From assembly GCA_038380795.1 (NCBI GenBank), contig CM076260.1, forward strand, positions 76,979,843 to 77,043,842: a stretch of 64,000 nucleotides of DNA. The letters run 5' to 3'. Each line of letters begins with the position of its first letter. The stretch's first letter is position 1. Of the stretch, positions 1 to 13,200 are shown in pieces. The notes under the pieces were generated by a model that had not been told where the DNA came from, made no database searches, and worked only from the letters and a program-made list of their open reading frames with translations. This DNA is from Pyrocephalus nanus (taxonomy: Eukaryota; Chordata; Aves; Passeriformes; Tyrannidae). The position numbers and the translations under genes were made by a program.

Positions 1-11
1 GAAGCACAATG

Positions 12-29
12 GATTTGAATATTCAAATC
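12..29. repeat. 18-bp perfect palindrome
   Basis: The sequence GATTTGAATATTCAAATC equals its own reverse complement over all 18 bases. The match stops immediately outside (G on the left, A on the right, where C would be needed). It is AT-rich and lies in otherwise unique DNA. It could be a dimeric transcription-factor site or chance; I see no second copy in the window. Confidence 0.9.
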
Positions 30-3000
30 AGCCAAGAAGTTCTCCATGTTTCCTCCTTTTTTCTTGACAGGCTGAATGAGGAAAAAATCATGTACAGAAA
101 CTTGGCTGTCAGGCAATACTCAAGATGATCGAAGAGTTCTACTAATAAGGCTCAAAAGAGGGAGAGGCAGAGAACCAGGAGGTTTGGATGAAAACAGGCA
201 TATGAAACACAGACACCTTTGTGCATGTGGGGGAATATCTCAGCTGCTCAGCCCACACTGTGGAGCTCAGCATTCATCAGCTCCTTATGTGACATTTAAA
301 ACTAGATTTTCAAAGAAACTGGGAGTGGTACTGAGTGAAGATGGCACTTTCCTGATAAAGAAACACAAATTTGGATTTGGTGAGCTGGGGTTCACTTCAC
401 CAAGTTTTTAGGGGAGGCAGAGGGAAAGAAAGCTAGGTGTAAAGTTCCAGTTTTGAAGTTAATAAAGTTTTAAATGGTTGATTTGAATTGAACATTTTAC
501 CTTTGGGGATTAATTTTATTATTTTTAAAGGTTAAACCAAAACAGTGTTTTTTTTTCTTTTACAGGTAACTGAAAAATATTAAAATTTTCATTAACTGAA
601 AACATAATTGCATTCATGGTGTTCTTAGATATCTAGCACTGTGTTCTTTGCAAAGCCCGATAAGAGCAACACAACTTGTCCTTGACTGGTTATTTCAGAA
701 TATTCTTCTGTCTTTTGTTGATTGTAGAGAAACCTTTTCCGAAGCTTAAAAAACATGCTAAGAAAAGTAGAATTGCATGACAAAGAAAGCCTGGGATGCA
801 GAGAGTGACCTTATACTCAATGCCACTGTTTAGTTGGACTTGTGCAGATTGAGAGATAGGGATATGGCAGTGATTGGAACTAGATTTGGGTCTATGTGCC
901 AAAAGGAGAGTGCATTTTCTGGTAAAGCCTGTTCTATCTGGAGTTGAAACGATTGCTTTCCTTCCCTATGTATGGTGTGGTTAGGAAAGCTTGGCAGGGT
1001 CTCTGCTGATTCCTGTCAGAGGCACAGGTCCTCTTAACCTGTATTTCTGGGAACAGTCTTGTCTAGATACTGCAATCTCTGAAATAGCCACTAGTATGTT
1101 TCTATGTTGGTGTACATTGTGTTCACAATTTATAATACCCAAAGTTTATTTCGTGTTCAGGAAACTGGAAATGGGTTAATTAAGATATCTACTTTGTTTA
1201 AATAACACAAAATACTGGGTGAATGCCAGAATTGCAAGGTACTGATTATAATTGGCATTTGTGAATGTGGCATTTGTATTTCCATATTTTTGAAACTTTG
1301 GGGAAACCTCTCTTTCATTTACACTTGTGATCTGTCATTAAGAACTCTGCTCAGAAAATTATTCTAGTTAGACCAGAAACTGCAATCTGGAAATCTTAAC
1401 GGTGTTTGGGTTAATTAACTCATCATTTGATTTGTTCACATGTTAATAAGCTCTTGAGGATCAATAAATTCTCATTCAGTATAAATAAATTGGATTGGGG
1501 AAGCAGTTAATACTGTAATAACAGTGATGCCCATATGGGCTGGCTTGTGTACATATTTCACTTTTTAATCACCAGTCAATTTGAAATTAAATGTGCTTCA
1601 GGGTCTGAGTTGGTTTATTTTCTTTCAACTGGCTGAGAAACAGAATCATCTGGTGTGGAAGACATTGGATGCTGCCTGGAAAAAAACTCAGTCTGGCTTA
1701 CCGCAGAACCTTCTACCTTACAATGCAGACTACAGATCAGGTAATTTTCACCCTTCAATCCTCACATCATTGAATTGCCTGTCATTTAAGCTTCTGAAAT
1801 TAATTCCAAAGTTTTGGGCTGAGCATATTTAATCCTCATCATGGATGCCCTTTGCACATTTTCTTTCTCATCAAGATTTTAAAGGCATTCTCATTGGTAA
1901 TGAGGACTACTGGGACACAGAAGACATTTTGATAAGCTGTTACAAATCCTTGAGAACAAATGTCTCCTGTGAGTTTTATTTTTCTCTTTAAAATATTCAC
2001 TTATTATTTGAGTGCAGTTGAAAGCTGCTGTAATGATTATTTTCTAGAGCAAGGGATTATCAAACGGCATCCTGTGTTTGCAGCATCTCTCACATAAACA
2101 GAATCCCCATCTATACAAAACGTCTCAGAAATCTTATCAGAAAATAAATAAAACATAGGATTGTTTGTTCCATAATGATCCTAGACATAAGGAGGAAAAT
2201 TAATTCTAAAATCATAAAAGGAATGACAAAACCTATATACAGTAAAACCTCTTGCCCAGAATTTTTAAAATACTCTAAGATGTAGATTATGGAATTAATT
2301 ATAGAGAGAATTAAATGGTACTGAAAATCATCTGCAGTCACATGTCTAAATCATCTGCTTTTTTGGATGTAAAGATGTTTAACTGTCTTTGTAAATCTTA
2401 ATAGCAAACTGTCCAGTGAGCACTTATCTTCCTGTTTATAACTTTATTTGCATTCCTTTCTTTCCATGTACTTAACACAGCTCCCTCTATCTTCAGCCCT
2501 TGTGCTCTAAAAATGTTGCTGCTTCTGTGAAGTTTCTCTTCAAAAGCCTATGTACAATGACATTGACACAAAATCACCAGTGTACCTATAATTAGTATTT
2601 TTGTATTGTGTACTGTTTGACTCCTAGCATCACTGATGTTAGGATTGACAGATTTTAGATGGATGCATTGTGCAGTGATCTTTGATTAAATAAGTCCTAA
2701 AAACAGATCTAAGGTCAGATGCCACAAAGAGTAGCTTTGGCTTCTGCAGTTCTCAGTACTTATAAAAAAACCATGAAAATCAATCAGCCTTCAAGAAATT
2801 AGAGGTGTTAATCATATTGACAGCTTTCAAGGCTGATGTAAATGTCTGTAACTAAAGAGATCACCAAAATCAATGCAACTGTGTTCTTTCACTAGTGAAG
2901 GATCTGAGGCACTGGTTTTTTTCCCTGCTAGCAAGTGTTCTTGCTCTTCACAATGCAACCGTTACTTCTTGGAGCTTTGCACTCTTGAAAACTCAAGTAG

Positions 3001-3106
3001 CTAAACTTCCAGCTCATAACTGGAGCTCACAGCTCCTCAGACTACACAGGCTTCACAGACTGAACATTTTCCTTCACATTCAAACAAAAGTGTCTTCAGT
3101 AGAGTT
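30..3106. other. Unique AT-rich non-coding stretch
   Basis: No recognisable gene or repeat. The longest open frame (76-411, 111 codons, +) resembles no family I know and has no splice or promoter support. The block 1400-1540 is rich in homeodomain-type TTAATTAA/ATTA cores, including the 10-bp palindrome GTTAATTAAC, and has the texture of a conserved non-coding element. That is an impression and was not tested by alignment. Confidence 0.6.
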
Positions 3107-3936
3107 TCATAGAATTGTAGAATCAACTGGGTTGGAAGGGACTTCTGAGATCATCAAGTCCAACCCTTGATCCACTCCCACCACAGTTACTAGACCATGG
3201 GACTAAGTGCCACATCCAGTCTCTTCTTAAATACCTCCAGGGACGGAGAATCCACCACCTCCCTGGGCATCCCATTCCAATGCCTTATTACCCTCTCTGT
3301 ACAGAATTTCTTCCTAATATCTCACCTAAACCTCCCCTGGCAAAGCTTAAGACCATGCCCTCTTGTCTTATTGACAGCTGTCTAGGAGAAGAGTTCGACC
3401 CCCACCTGGCTACAACCTCCTTTCAGGGAGTTGTAGAGAGTGATGAGGTCACCCCTGAGCCTCCTCTTCTCCAGGCTAAACAACCCCAGCTCTTTAGCTT
3501 CTCCTCATAGGACTTGTGTTTGAGTCCCTTCACCAGCCTGGTTGCTCTTCTCTGGACCTGCTCCAGCACCTCAATGTCTTTCCTGAACTGAGGGACTCAG
3601 AACTGCACCCAGCACTCCAGGTGTGGCCTCACCAGCGCTGAGTACAGGGAAAGAATCACTTCACTGGTCCTGCTGGCCACACTTTTCCTGATCCAGACCA
3701 GGATGCCATTGGCCTTCTTGGCCACCTGGGCACACTGCTGGCTCATGTTCAGCCTCCTTTCAATCAGCACCCCCAGGTCCCTTTCTGCCTGGCTGCTCTC
3801 CAGCCACTCTGTGTCCAGCCTATAGCGCTGCATAGGGTTGTTGTGGCCAAAGTGCAGGACCCAGCACTTGGCCTTGCTGAACCTTGTCCTGCTGGAATCA
3901 GCCCAACTCTCCAGTCTGTTCGGGTCCCTCTGCACT
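3107..3936 (-). mobile_element. CR1 LINE, 5'-truncated, with ORF2 C-terminus and 3' end
   Basis: A roughly 830-bp copy of the chicken-repeat-1 family of non-LTR retrotransposons, on the minus strand. Read on the plus strand it starts with the inverted CR1 tail (TTCATAGAATTGTAGAATC, then TTGGAAGGGACTTCTGAGAT) and ends inside ORF2 near 3936. The reverse-strand 3' UTR runs continuously from about 3107 to 3500, including the 'CTCTCTACAACTCCCTGAA' and 'GGAGGTTGTAGCCAGGTGG' blocks. The 5' end is truncated, as is usual for CR1, and there is no clear target-site duplication. It is defective: ORF2 has a stop just after the QF of the VQF motif and at least one small deletion further downstream. Confidence 0.95.
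3597..3935 (-). pseudogene. CR1 ORF2 reverse transcriptase, C-terminal fragment
   Basis: An open frame of 112 codons inside the CR1 copy. Residues 20-112 match the end of the CR1 ORF2 reverse transcriptase: a '[20 protein letters not shown]' stretch, then '[20 protein letters not shown]', '[19 protein letters not shown]' and '[16 protein letters not shown]'. The catalytic YADD motif and the endonuclease lie further 5' and are absent because of 5' truncation. The frame ends at a TGA (3594-3596) where CR1 proteins normally have the W of QFWAP, so one G-to-A change explains the stop. CR1-like sequence continues past it. The first residue is not a real start. No function is expected. Confidence 0.93.
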
Positions 3937-6261
3937 TAATGCCACTACACTTAATTGTTAACTTTTTACGAGTCTAATGGTTATCTTAGGCACATTAAAA
4001 TAGCTGCAAATCATTACATTGCTGTAAAACCCCTAATCTGCTGCTAAATAATTATCCTGTTCCATTGAAGCATGACAAGGACAGAGAAATTGTCCTCTAC
4101 TGACTTCACTGCCAGGCAGACAGGATCATTTTTTGACCTGCTATTCACCTTTGCTGCTGCCAGTTTGCTATCCGCAGTTTTCCCCGCTATGCTCGATTCA
4201 ATGTTTTTGGAATTGGAAGGTGATTAAGGTTGGCTGTGGGATCTATGCGGGCTCCCTTTATGATAAAACATACTTACACAGCTGCAGCAGAGGGTGAGGG
4301 GACCCTCATTGTGCCTGTGAGGGAGCAGAGGGGCGAGTGTGGGTGGGGGAGCACATGCAAGGTCTCTGGGGGCGCATGGGGATTGTAGCCCTCGGCCAAG
4401 CCCACTGAGCTGCTGGCAGGCATCTGGCTATGCCCTGTCTTGAGGCAGGTAAAATCGGCAGGTGTGATGTGCTACACAGCTGGTAGGTGCCATAATTCGT
4501 ATTGTTACACATTTTGAAAACTAAAGGATGCAACAAAGCGGAATGTCAAAGGTATCCAGGAGTGAAATTACGAGGTTTGATTTTGAGACAGGCTGGCATT
4601 TTTAGTGCCACATTTTCTGGTTTAAGCTCAAGCCAGTGGGACAAATTCTGGCTGCTATTGCTTGAATGCTGAGTGTGACCTCTGCTGGAAGAGGAGACCT
4701 TGAGGTTTTCCTTTGCCATAAGTGGATTTGTATTTTAAGGCTTCCCTGCTGAAAGGTTTGTTTTCCTAAAGGTTATTGTTGAGGAAAAATGCAACTGCAT
4801 ACTCACTGCTATTTTACTAATCATTTTTGATGAGAATCTGTCTTGCTAATCTCTTTGGGGAATTACAGGGTGAGAAAGAGGAAAGATTGTATTGATCTCA
4901 AGCTCTGTGTGTTGATCAATGGGTTTGTGTAAGGATTCATGTCATGTAAGAGGTGAACTAACAATCATCTTTGTAACTGATTACTTATTGATTACTCTCA
5001 GGAGATATGTTTTGATATGAAAAAGAGCCTTTAATTCAATTATGGTGTGTAAACAAAGTTCAGGATTTATCTAAACAAGATTGAAAAGGTGAAAGGTGAT
5101 GGGGAAAGTTCACTTCAGAGAAAGTTGATTTTATATGAGATGTTGTATTGCCTATCAATGCAAACATTTTCCAGTATGCTCTAATATTAAGAGCATTGTG
5201 CTTTTTCATGCCAACACACTACCTGAAAATACAAAGAATAATGTTACCAATTTGTAAGTGATTCAGTCTAGCCATATTTGGAGTTGAAGCAGAAGCTCGT
5301 AAATGATGACTTCAAATAGATGGAGTAAAGGTTTATGCTATGAAGTTTGGGGCTGGCTAAGTCACATCATACATCTGCATATCTTTGAACAATTTGATTT
5401 GTATCCTTATTTTAGTTTGAGATTTTTGTAATACGTGTTGGAATAATCTGGAAATAATTTTCTGGTTCCAGCTGATCACTGTGTCAAAAACAGTTATTTA
5501 ATACAATCCTACTTTACAGATCCCAACAGGTTACCCAAGCTAAGAGATGTTTTAGTTAATGTCTATTTGAGTTGGAAAGTCTCATTTGCCTGCATTTACA
5601 TTCAAAGTTTTGCTCCAGTTAAAAAAACATATATAAAGTGAAGAATTTGTATAATGAAGCCTAAACATTCTAATAAAGTAACTATTGGTAATGCAGATCT
5701 AAGAGAAATAAAGAAAAAAAAAAAAGAATGAATGTTACTCTGAAAGAAAGTTCTCAATAATAAAACATAAGTTCACGTTGCTGTGTATATGTTCTAGTAC
5801 CTGACCCTTTTCCAGATGTTATGTTCCTCATACTGCTGCAGTTTTGTTCTGAGGTTAATAGTGGTGTCTGTTTGGGGATGTACAGTGGGAAATGGGAATC
5901 CTGAGCCCTTTGCCAAGAGCAAGAGGGTGTTGAAGTCAATGCTTTTTGTGTCTTCATGCTAAGATCTGCTTGGGGTAATTTTTATGTGTTTTTCTAACAG
6001 GTTTTCTAACACCTTATTCTTTCTTCTTTGCTTTGAAAGGCTATGTCACTCAGATTGTGCTCTATATGGTGAGTTTGGCAGGTGTTATTGTCATACAAAG
6101 AATGACTTTTTACAGCCAAGCCATGCTAAGCAGCAGCAAAGTCTCAGGCAGAACTTGGCAGGTGCAGACTGAGCCAGCCAGGAAACCTCAGAGCTGAGCC
6201 CTGGCAAAACCCGCGTAGAGCCTGAGGCACTATCCGTGGCCTGGCTTTAGTGACACAGTAA
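3937..6261. other. Unique non-coding stretch with a local GC-rich pocket
   Basis: No gene recognised. The pocket 4290-4480 is clearly more GC-rich than its surroundings (runs such as GTGTGGGTGGGGGAGCAC) but has few CpGs. An A12 run lies at 5714-5725. Open frames are at most 76 codons and look random. Confidence 0.6.
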
Positions 6262-6379
6262 CATTTAGTGACAACAAGGACATGGTTTAGTAGTTGACTT
6301 GACGGTTCTGGGTTCATGGTTGGACTTGATGATCTTAGAGGCCTTTTCCAATCTTAAAAATTCCATGATTCTATGATTA
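6262..6379 (+). mobile_element. CR1 LINE 3' end fragment
   Basis: About 118 bp of the CR1 3' terminus in plus orientation. Landmarks in order are GGACATGGTTTAGTAGTTGA, a GGTTGGACTTGATGATCTTA block, GAGGCCTTTTCCAATCTTAA and the terminal ATTCCATGATTCTATGATT. This is the ending of the CR1 subfamilies that carry 'gacatggtttagt'. The copy is extremely 5'-truncated and holds no coding sequence. The 5' boundary is approximate. Confidence 0.9.
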
Positions 6380-9300
6380 CTGGGCTGCAGGTCTGTTTTG
6401 TCTTCCCCAGGGGAGAGATCAGCTAGAAAAAGCACCTGCATTTATGAAGAGAATCAGTGACTGATCCAGAATGAATATCTACAGATTGGACTTTATATTT
6501 CTGTTCTCAACTCTGAAATAGATATTATTACTTGAATAACTCTGGTTCCAACGCAGTCAGCATTTCATTTGGCCTCAAAGAGTGGGACAAACTGGCATCA
6601 ACAGAGTGGTACGTCTTCCCTCAATCTAAATATTAGGAATTTCATAAGAACAACTTGTATGATATTTCTGCTAGAGTACCCAAATCTAACTATTAGCAAT
6701 AAGATTTTCAAAATTGGTTAATCCTCCTATGATCGAGAAATATTTCACCAAATTATTCAAATTTAGTGTACAGCTGGACCAATTTAGAAGACTAAAGGTC
6801 TGTGAGGTAATGCAGGCAATTTAAATCCTTGGAATGATAGAACATCCTATTTATTTTTAACGCAGCTTGTTTTCACAGAATTTAGTGGGATCAGATGGTA
6901 TGACCAAGGTGATGGTGACAGGGAAGTAACTTCTGGATTATTTCAAAAGGTGCTATACTGTAATTCATCCTGAAGCTTTTAGGAGCAGTCCTGAACTAGA
7001 TCAGCTGCCCACTGGAGCAGCTTGTCTGATCTGGAAGCCATGGAAAACTGATGAGAGGTAGGCTGATATATTTCTTTGACAGTACCAATACTTCAGCCTT
7101 TGGAAGTTCTGGAGATATTCTGTTTAGCTCCTTTGTTTTTCTTTTGCCCTGTACTTTTGTCCATCCCCCTTGAAGAAGCTGGCGTGTGTCTTGTTCCCTC
7201 CATTGTTAAATGTATGCACGCATCTCAAAATTCTTTACCATTCTGGTTTAATCAAGTTTGGTCCTTTTATAGATACTTTACATATTGCATCACAGATGAT
7301 TGGTTTTCAAGAGATATCAGAAAAAAGCATCTTTGGCATTGGCCAGGCATGTCAGGTAGCAGTGACATTGTGAATGTAAAAAAAAAAAATCCAGCAGGAA
7401 ATTTCCTGTCATTTTGTGAAGCCTGGCAGATGTTAGATTCTAGGGAATCTTTGGGGTGAATGTTAGGTGCCCCGTATTTCCTTCAAGACCTCAAATAGAA
7501 AAGTGCAAACACTGGTTTTGGTACTGTTACGAAGTTAAGTATTCCTAAAATATTACGGGTTTGGTTTCTGTTGCCCAAATAGCCTTCTTTATATTAAAAT
7601 ACCATTAGAATTTCCTGTATGAACATCTGGAAGTACAATTTCTATAAGGGTATACACTGAGGTCAAATGCTACAGAATTACTTGGCAAAGGCAGTAGACA
7701 GTTTGCCTGAGGAATGAGATATTCAAATATATGGTAAGGATTTCTTTGATTACTTGGAGCATAACTTGGAGCATAACATGAGGAGGTGTGCAATACCGTA
7801 TACTTATTGCATAGATGTTGTTAACTATATGGATTAATTGTGCCTTTAGTGGTTGGGGTTTCCAATGAAAAAAGAGCAGGTAGTAAATGCTGTTCAAAAC
7901 TTTCATCAGCGTGATAGAGGACTCAGTGAGAAGAAAGAATAGGTTATCTGGGAAACACATGATTAACCAGATACATCATACAACTTTTTTTGACTGAAAG
8001 CCAAAAAACATTCCTTTTGTATGCAGGCCTGAATTCCTTCTTTACTCACTAATGTTTACTGTATTTCATGTGACATGGTAAAGTAAACTCTGTGAAAATT
8101 ACTAGTATTTGTTAACAGAAAGATTTTTCTTTATGTACTGCACATTCTAAATTTGTTGTTTTTCTGCCTTCACTTATAATAATACTCCTTGTGTTGCATT
8201 AAACTCATATAAAGACATTTTCTTGTAATCAGGTGTTCCTAGAAAAATATCACTACTTTAAAGCAGATATAGTCCAGCTGTATAATGTTTAAGCTTTTTA
8301 GGTATTGGTAAGCTTTCTTTCATGTAAACATGAATCTATTAACCTGAAAAAATATGTGAATATTTTTTTTCTGCTTTCATTTAAATTAGCTACTTTAGTT
8401 TAGAATTGAATGTGGAATTGATGGTACTAGGAAAAATAATAGTTATGTGAACAAGAAGATTAACTTAAGCAAAAATGCTACCACTGAGCGTATTTATGAT
8501 CTATGAATTAAGTCTTTGTCAAAAAAAACTGATTCAATTCAATTTAGAGTTTTATTCCATGTGGGAATAAATATATTAGCTAAAAGTAAGAGATCTCTGT
8601 TCTTCAGGAAATCTTCAAAGGATGTGAAGAAAAGGGCATGATATATGAGACAAAAAGAATGGGAATGGGAAAAGTAGCATTAAAGTTAAAATTCTTTCTT
8701 TCTCTATTTTCATTCTTTTTCCTAAACCAGGAAAAATGAGGTGTTATTTCCAAGAAAGCAAAAATAAAACTGAAAATTTAACATAATAAATGAGATTATT
8801 TGTAAATAATATGAGGTTTGAGTGCAGTGGTCAAGAATATAAAACCCCCGAAATATTTATGTTCTTTTCATGGATTTCTACCTAGATTTACTTGCATCAG
8901 TGTCTAATGCATTCTTATCCTGTTGTCAAATTTTGACTGTATTGAATAACTAAAGCTACATGATCTCACTACTGTGAGATTCTGAGCACTATTCTTTTTG
9001 ACTTAAAAAGTGAAAGGCACATTCATAAGTTTCCTAAAATTTTTATTCCCTTCTGGGCATTTTCTACAAAGTAAGATGAAATAACTTTTTAAGTAAGAAC
9101 TTTTCACCAAAACTTGGGTACTGTTGGCTTGAAAATACTGCAGGTAATTTAGACCCTTATGCAACATATATAAATAGATTTTCTGGATGTCATTCATTTT
9201 CAATGTTGACAATGACACTGTCTCTTTTCTTTTTGCACCATCTTTCCTTTCTGTCTTCTTTCTACTTTCTTTTTAAAAAAAGTATTTCTTCTGTCATTTT

Positions 9301-9902
9301 TCATCTTCACTGTGCACCATGCATACCAGGAAAAAGTCTAATTAACCAAATGTAGAAATACATTGTTCAAGGGAGAAAAAACTAACCCATTACCACTAAG
9401 AAGAAATCATCAAGTCCCAAAACTTTGTAAAGAAAAAGCAAATATTGCAAAGAAGGCATCCAAAACAACAGAACGCTGTTCCTTAGTGTTCTCCTAATGC
9501 CAGTCACCTGCCTTGCCTGTAAAAATCTTCTCTGCCAGCAGTGCTCATTCACTGCCTGCTCGCTCCTGCCCTGACAAGTCTCTGCCCCTCTCTCATCCCC
9601 TACTTCCAGTCACTGCAGCCCTCTATCACTACTTGAACACGTGCTCTGGTCTTGTTATTGTCTGATTCACCAAAATATGTTGAACATGCAATGCAATCAG
9701 TGTGATATATTTTGCATGAATCTGTCCATATAACTCCCTTCTAATCCCATATCTTTTACTATAACACCTTTCCACCTATGATGACCTTCCACACAAACCA
9801 CTTAGTTCCCCCACATTTTCCTTTACAGCAGTATTTCTTTTTGTTTTCTTTTGTAAATACAATTGCTTTAGATCTTCTTATATCTTCTATATAATTGGCA
9901 TT
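6380..9902. other. Unique AT-rich non-coding stretch
   Basis: No gene recognised. The frame at 7076-7459 (+, 127 codons) resembles nothing and is interrupted by an A12 run at 7378-7389. A 12-bp unit (ACTTGGAGCATA) is tandemly duplicated at 7752-7777. The interval 8100-8950 is very AT-rich. A pyrimidine-rich strand runs from about 9217 to 9272. Confidence 0.6.
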
Positions 9903-9921
9903 ACATATATATATATATATT
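9903..9921. repeat. (AT)n microsatellite
   Basis: Eight uninterrupted AT units following TTAC. Probably polymorphic in length. Confidence 0.9.
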
Positions 9922-10220
9922 TGTTTTTATAGTCTCACTTTTACAAATTTGAAGGTTATAGAGTGGGGTCTGATGTCTGGCCCAGCACATTAGATCACTT
10001 GGGACCTGAACTATGTCTTACCCTCTTAGTTCTTGTGATATAGGTGTCAAACCTTGCTGGCAAAGTCTTAGTGTAGCATTTCGCTATAACAACACAAGAA
10101 AGGTAGTTGGTTTTGACATTCAGATCTGTAGTGCCAATCAATAGGGCAGAACTGTCACGGCTTGTTCTCATTTTTCTAAACCAAGTTTCATAGGCTGGAT
10201 CTATGCAAGGTTTTAGTTAA

Positions 10221-10294
10221 TTTGTGTTTGTTTTTGTTTGTTTGTTTGTTTGTTTTTGTGGGTTTTGTTTGTTTGGTTTTTTGTTTGTTTTTTC
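10221..10294 (+). repeat. (GTTT)n microsatellite, imperfect
   Basis: A 74-bp tract of TTTG/GTTT units, with an uninterrupted core of about five units around 10236-10255 and decayed flanks. Open frames on both strands here are read through the repeat and have no coding meaning. Confidence 0.92.
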
Positions 10295-13200
10295 AGGTCT
10301 TAATTCAGATCTTTCTTTTAAAAAAAAACAGCATCCAGAATAAGGTTTTGGGAAAAAATCCCCAACTCTGTAATTTTCCAACTTACTTCCTATTTTGTCC
10401 GTTGTCATACAGGTTTTTTATAATAAGTTAGAAGCAATTTTATTTGTATCAAACCAAGGGATTTTAATCAAAGTCATTGGTGAGGGAGAAAAATCTGTTT
10501 GGTGATGCAGCCTCTTACCTGTCATTGACACAAGCAGATGTCACATGGACCAGTGCTAAAGTCTCTTCTAGTTCAAAGTGAACATCCTCAGACAGGTCCA
10601 AAGAATACAAACTGCTTCCTTATACAATTCTTCATAAGACAAGTGTTCACTGTAAAACACGGTGCTTAAGTTTTTGGACATTCAAGGTCATAGCAAAGTA
10701 TGCAGAAAGTGCAAGGCTACATCATGCTGCTAGTATTATGGTATGCCTTTTCAAAGTGAGGCATTTGCAAAGGCTGAGTGTCAAATAAGTCTAAATATAA
10801 GTAGAATAGGTCCAGAAGTAGGAAAAACTTCCAATAAATTCCACAGAATTTATATATGTGTCTTTAGCACTAAATTAACTTAGTGGCAAGAGTCCTTGGG
10901 AAGTGTACCATAAAATCCATTGTTGAAAGATTCCACTGAGTTACAGGCTTTGCATGTGGATATTTCAGAAACTGGGATAGATAATGACAATTAAGTAAAA
11001 TTTAAAGCTTAGCCTCATTGCTAGCACTTCCTGCTACCCTTATCCTGGTTTTGCCTGGATTGCTCCGTGGCAGGATTAAGAGGAAGTTGGTTATTTGGGA
11101 AAGATGTAGCTCTTTTTACCTGTTTGATTAGCTGCTCATGGCAGCGGGGCTGTCAAATGCCTAGTGAGAGCAGTTGAACTCTCAGTTCAATGCAGACACA
11201 GGCTTAACCGGGCTGGTGCAGGCAGAGCAAGTCCAGTGCTATCTGGGAATCCAGAATTTACTACCACTACTTTTCCAGTACTTGCCGATGTTTCCATTCA
11301 GCAGACAGGAGCTGGGTTAGCTCAGCTCCTAAAATGGGAGCCTGGATACAGTTCATCATTAGTCCAAATAAAAGATTTGTCCCCTGGCTGTGTGTGCCCT
11401 CTGCTTTAACTTGTGTTGTGTATTTCCCTGAAGCATTCCCAATTTCAGGCCCTTAGGAAAACCTGGTTAAAACAGATACACTTGGCTCTGCCTCAGGACA
11501 GAAAGAGTGTACTGCAATCTTAGCTGGTAAAAACAACTCTTTTTGTTTGTTTGTTTTGTTTTATTTTTTTCACCCAGAGCTGTATTATTAGAAAGGACCT
11601 TTTCTTTGCTGTCTCTTCTTCCTCCTTTGAATCTGCTAAGAACCTCTTTAACTTTTCTTTCCTCTTTTTTGAACTGGGCAATTTTCATAAACCAATAAAG
11701 CAAATCATAAGCCAGTTGAATTGAAAGAAAAGCAATTTATGTGCTTGAAAGTGTGTCTCTCTCCAACCCTCAGGTGCTGTCACAACAGCCAGGAGGTATA
11801 TTGTCACCTGTGGTGGAAGAGAAAAGACTATAATAAATTTAGCTATGATTACTAAGAAGAAATGCTGTGCCTATGTCTGCAGAGGCATTTTGATAACTCT
11901 TTGTTCAAAAAGAAAACCAGGAGACATTTTCTTTGTCTGAAAAATAGGATTTACCTAAGTGAGAGGATTTGTCAAAGACTATGTTAATTTATTCATTTTC
12001 AGGAAGTAATGGCATTGTATTGCCTGCCATATTTGCATATTTTTTTTGCATACTTTTCACGGGATTTTGCACAAAATAAAGGTGAGCTACGCGTGTGTTG
12101 CTGTTTTGGAAGTTCTGGGAATGAGAACACTGTATAAATGAGAATTCATTAGGACACTAGTGGATAGTGTTATTATATTCTCCAATATGAACTCAGTAAA
12201 CTCAGATGCGCCATCCATCTGTAACCCTTCTCAGTTTAGCCTGTGACTGCAGAATGAATAAGAACTGGATTTAGCAAGTCATGGGGGGTATGGGTTTGTG
12301 GCCCTGGTTTATTCCACTCATTCAAAATCTAACTACTTCCCTCCTCAAAAACTTCATGCAGAAAACCATGACATATAGAAATGAGAAAAAAAAATAATTT
12401 TAATGTTTTGTGGAGCATATGCTGTAAGTGTAGACCTAATACTGCAGGATTGCCCCTGGAGTAATTTTTGAGTTCAGGAAACTACAGGAGCTCCCCAGCA
12501 CTAAGATAAGGCACTCCAGCCATATGGGGCTGGGGTATAGGCAGAGAGATTCAGGCTTGAGTGATTTACTTCTGGTTTTCTGTTCAGGAGAAAATGTGCT
12601 CTCTCTGGCATGATTGTTCTCTCTAAGTATCCAGGATATTGAGAAGAAATTCAAAGTAGGAACTCTGAATACTTTCAGTGTTCTCCTGGAGTTACCTGAG
12701 TCTCTTTAGCAACTGTAGGAAAACCCAGGAGACATCAGCCAGGTAGTGAGAAGTTCATGGCTTTTCTTTGTTCTTCCATCTTGTACTGCATCCCCAAGGG
12801 CTGACCTTCAGGTCTGAATATCATCTTTACATTTCTGTTTGCCTCTTGTAATCACTGTTAGGTTCTAATCTGTTCCCAGTCCAGAAAGATATAGGTTATA
12901 GCAAAAAGGAAGAGAGAAAAAAAATTCTCCAGCACTGAGCAATGTTGGAATGCCTGTGGAGAATTTTGCAGTTATTTTTGAGGAAGTGTACTATTTTTTT
13001 ATTCGTCTGTTTGTTTGTTTTAATTTTTCCTCTGGAGCTTGGTGTGATTATGTGTTAATGACTATTGTTCATTCTAAATCCAGCCCAGTCAGCTGTGCTG
13101 CACCAGTTTAAGACTAGTATTGGTCACTACTTTCTAGCAGTAGTAGAAGTAATTTTTTGTCCACAGGAACACATAACATTTCTTCTATCAGTTTTTTTTT

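Noticed and set aside
11312..11345. tRNA-like A box (TTAGCTCAG followed by a GGGAGCCTGG stretch)
   Set aside because: No B box (GGTTCGAATCC type) at the right distance and no cloverleaf, so neither a tRNA nor a tRNA-derived SINE can be supported.
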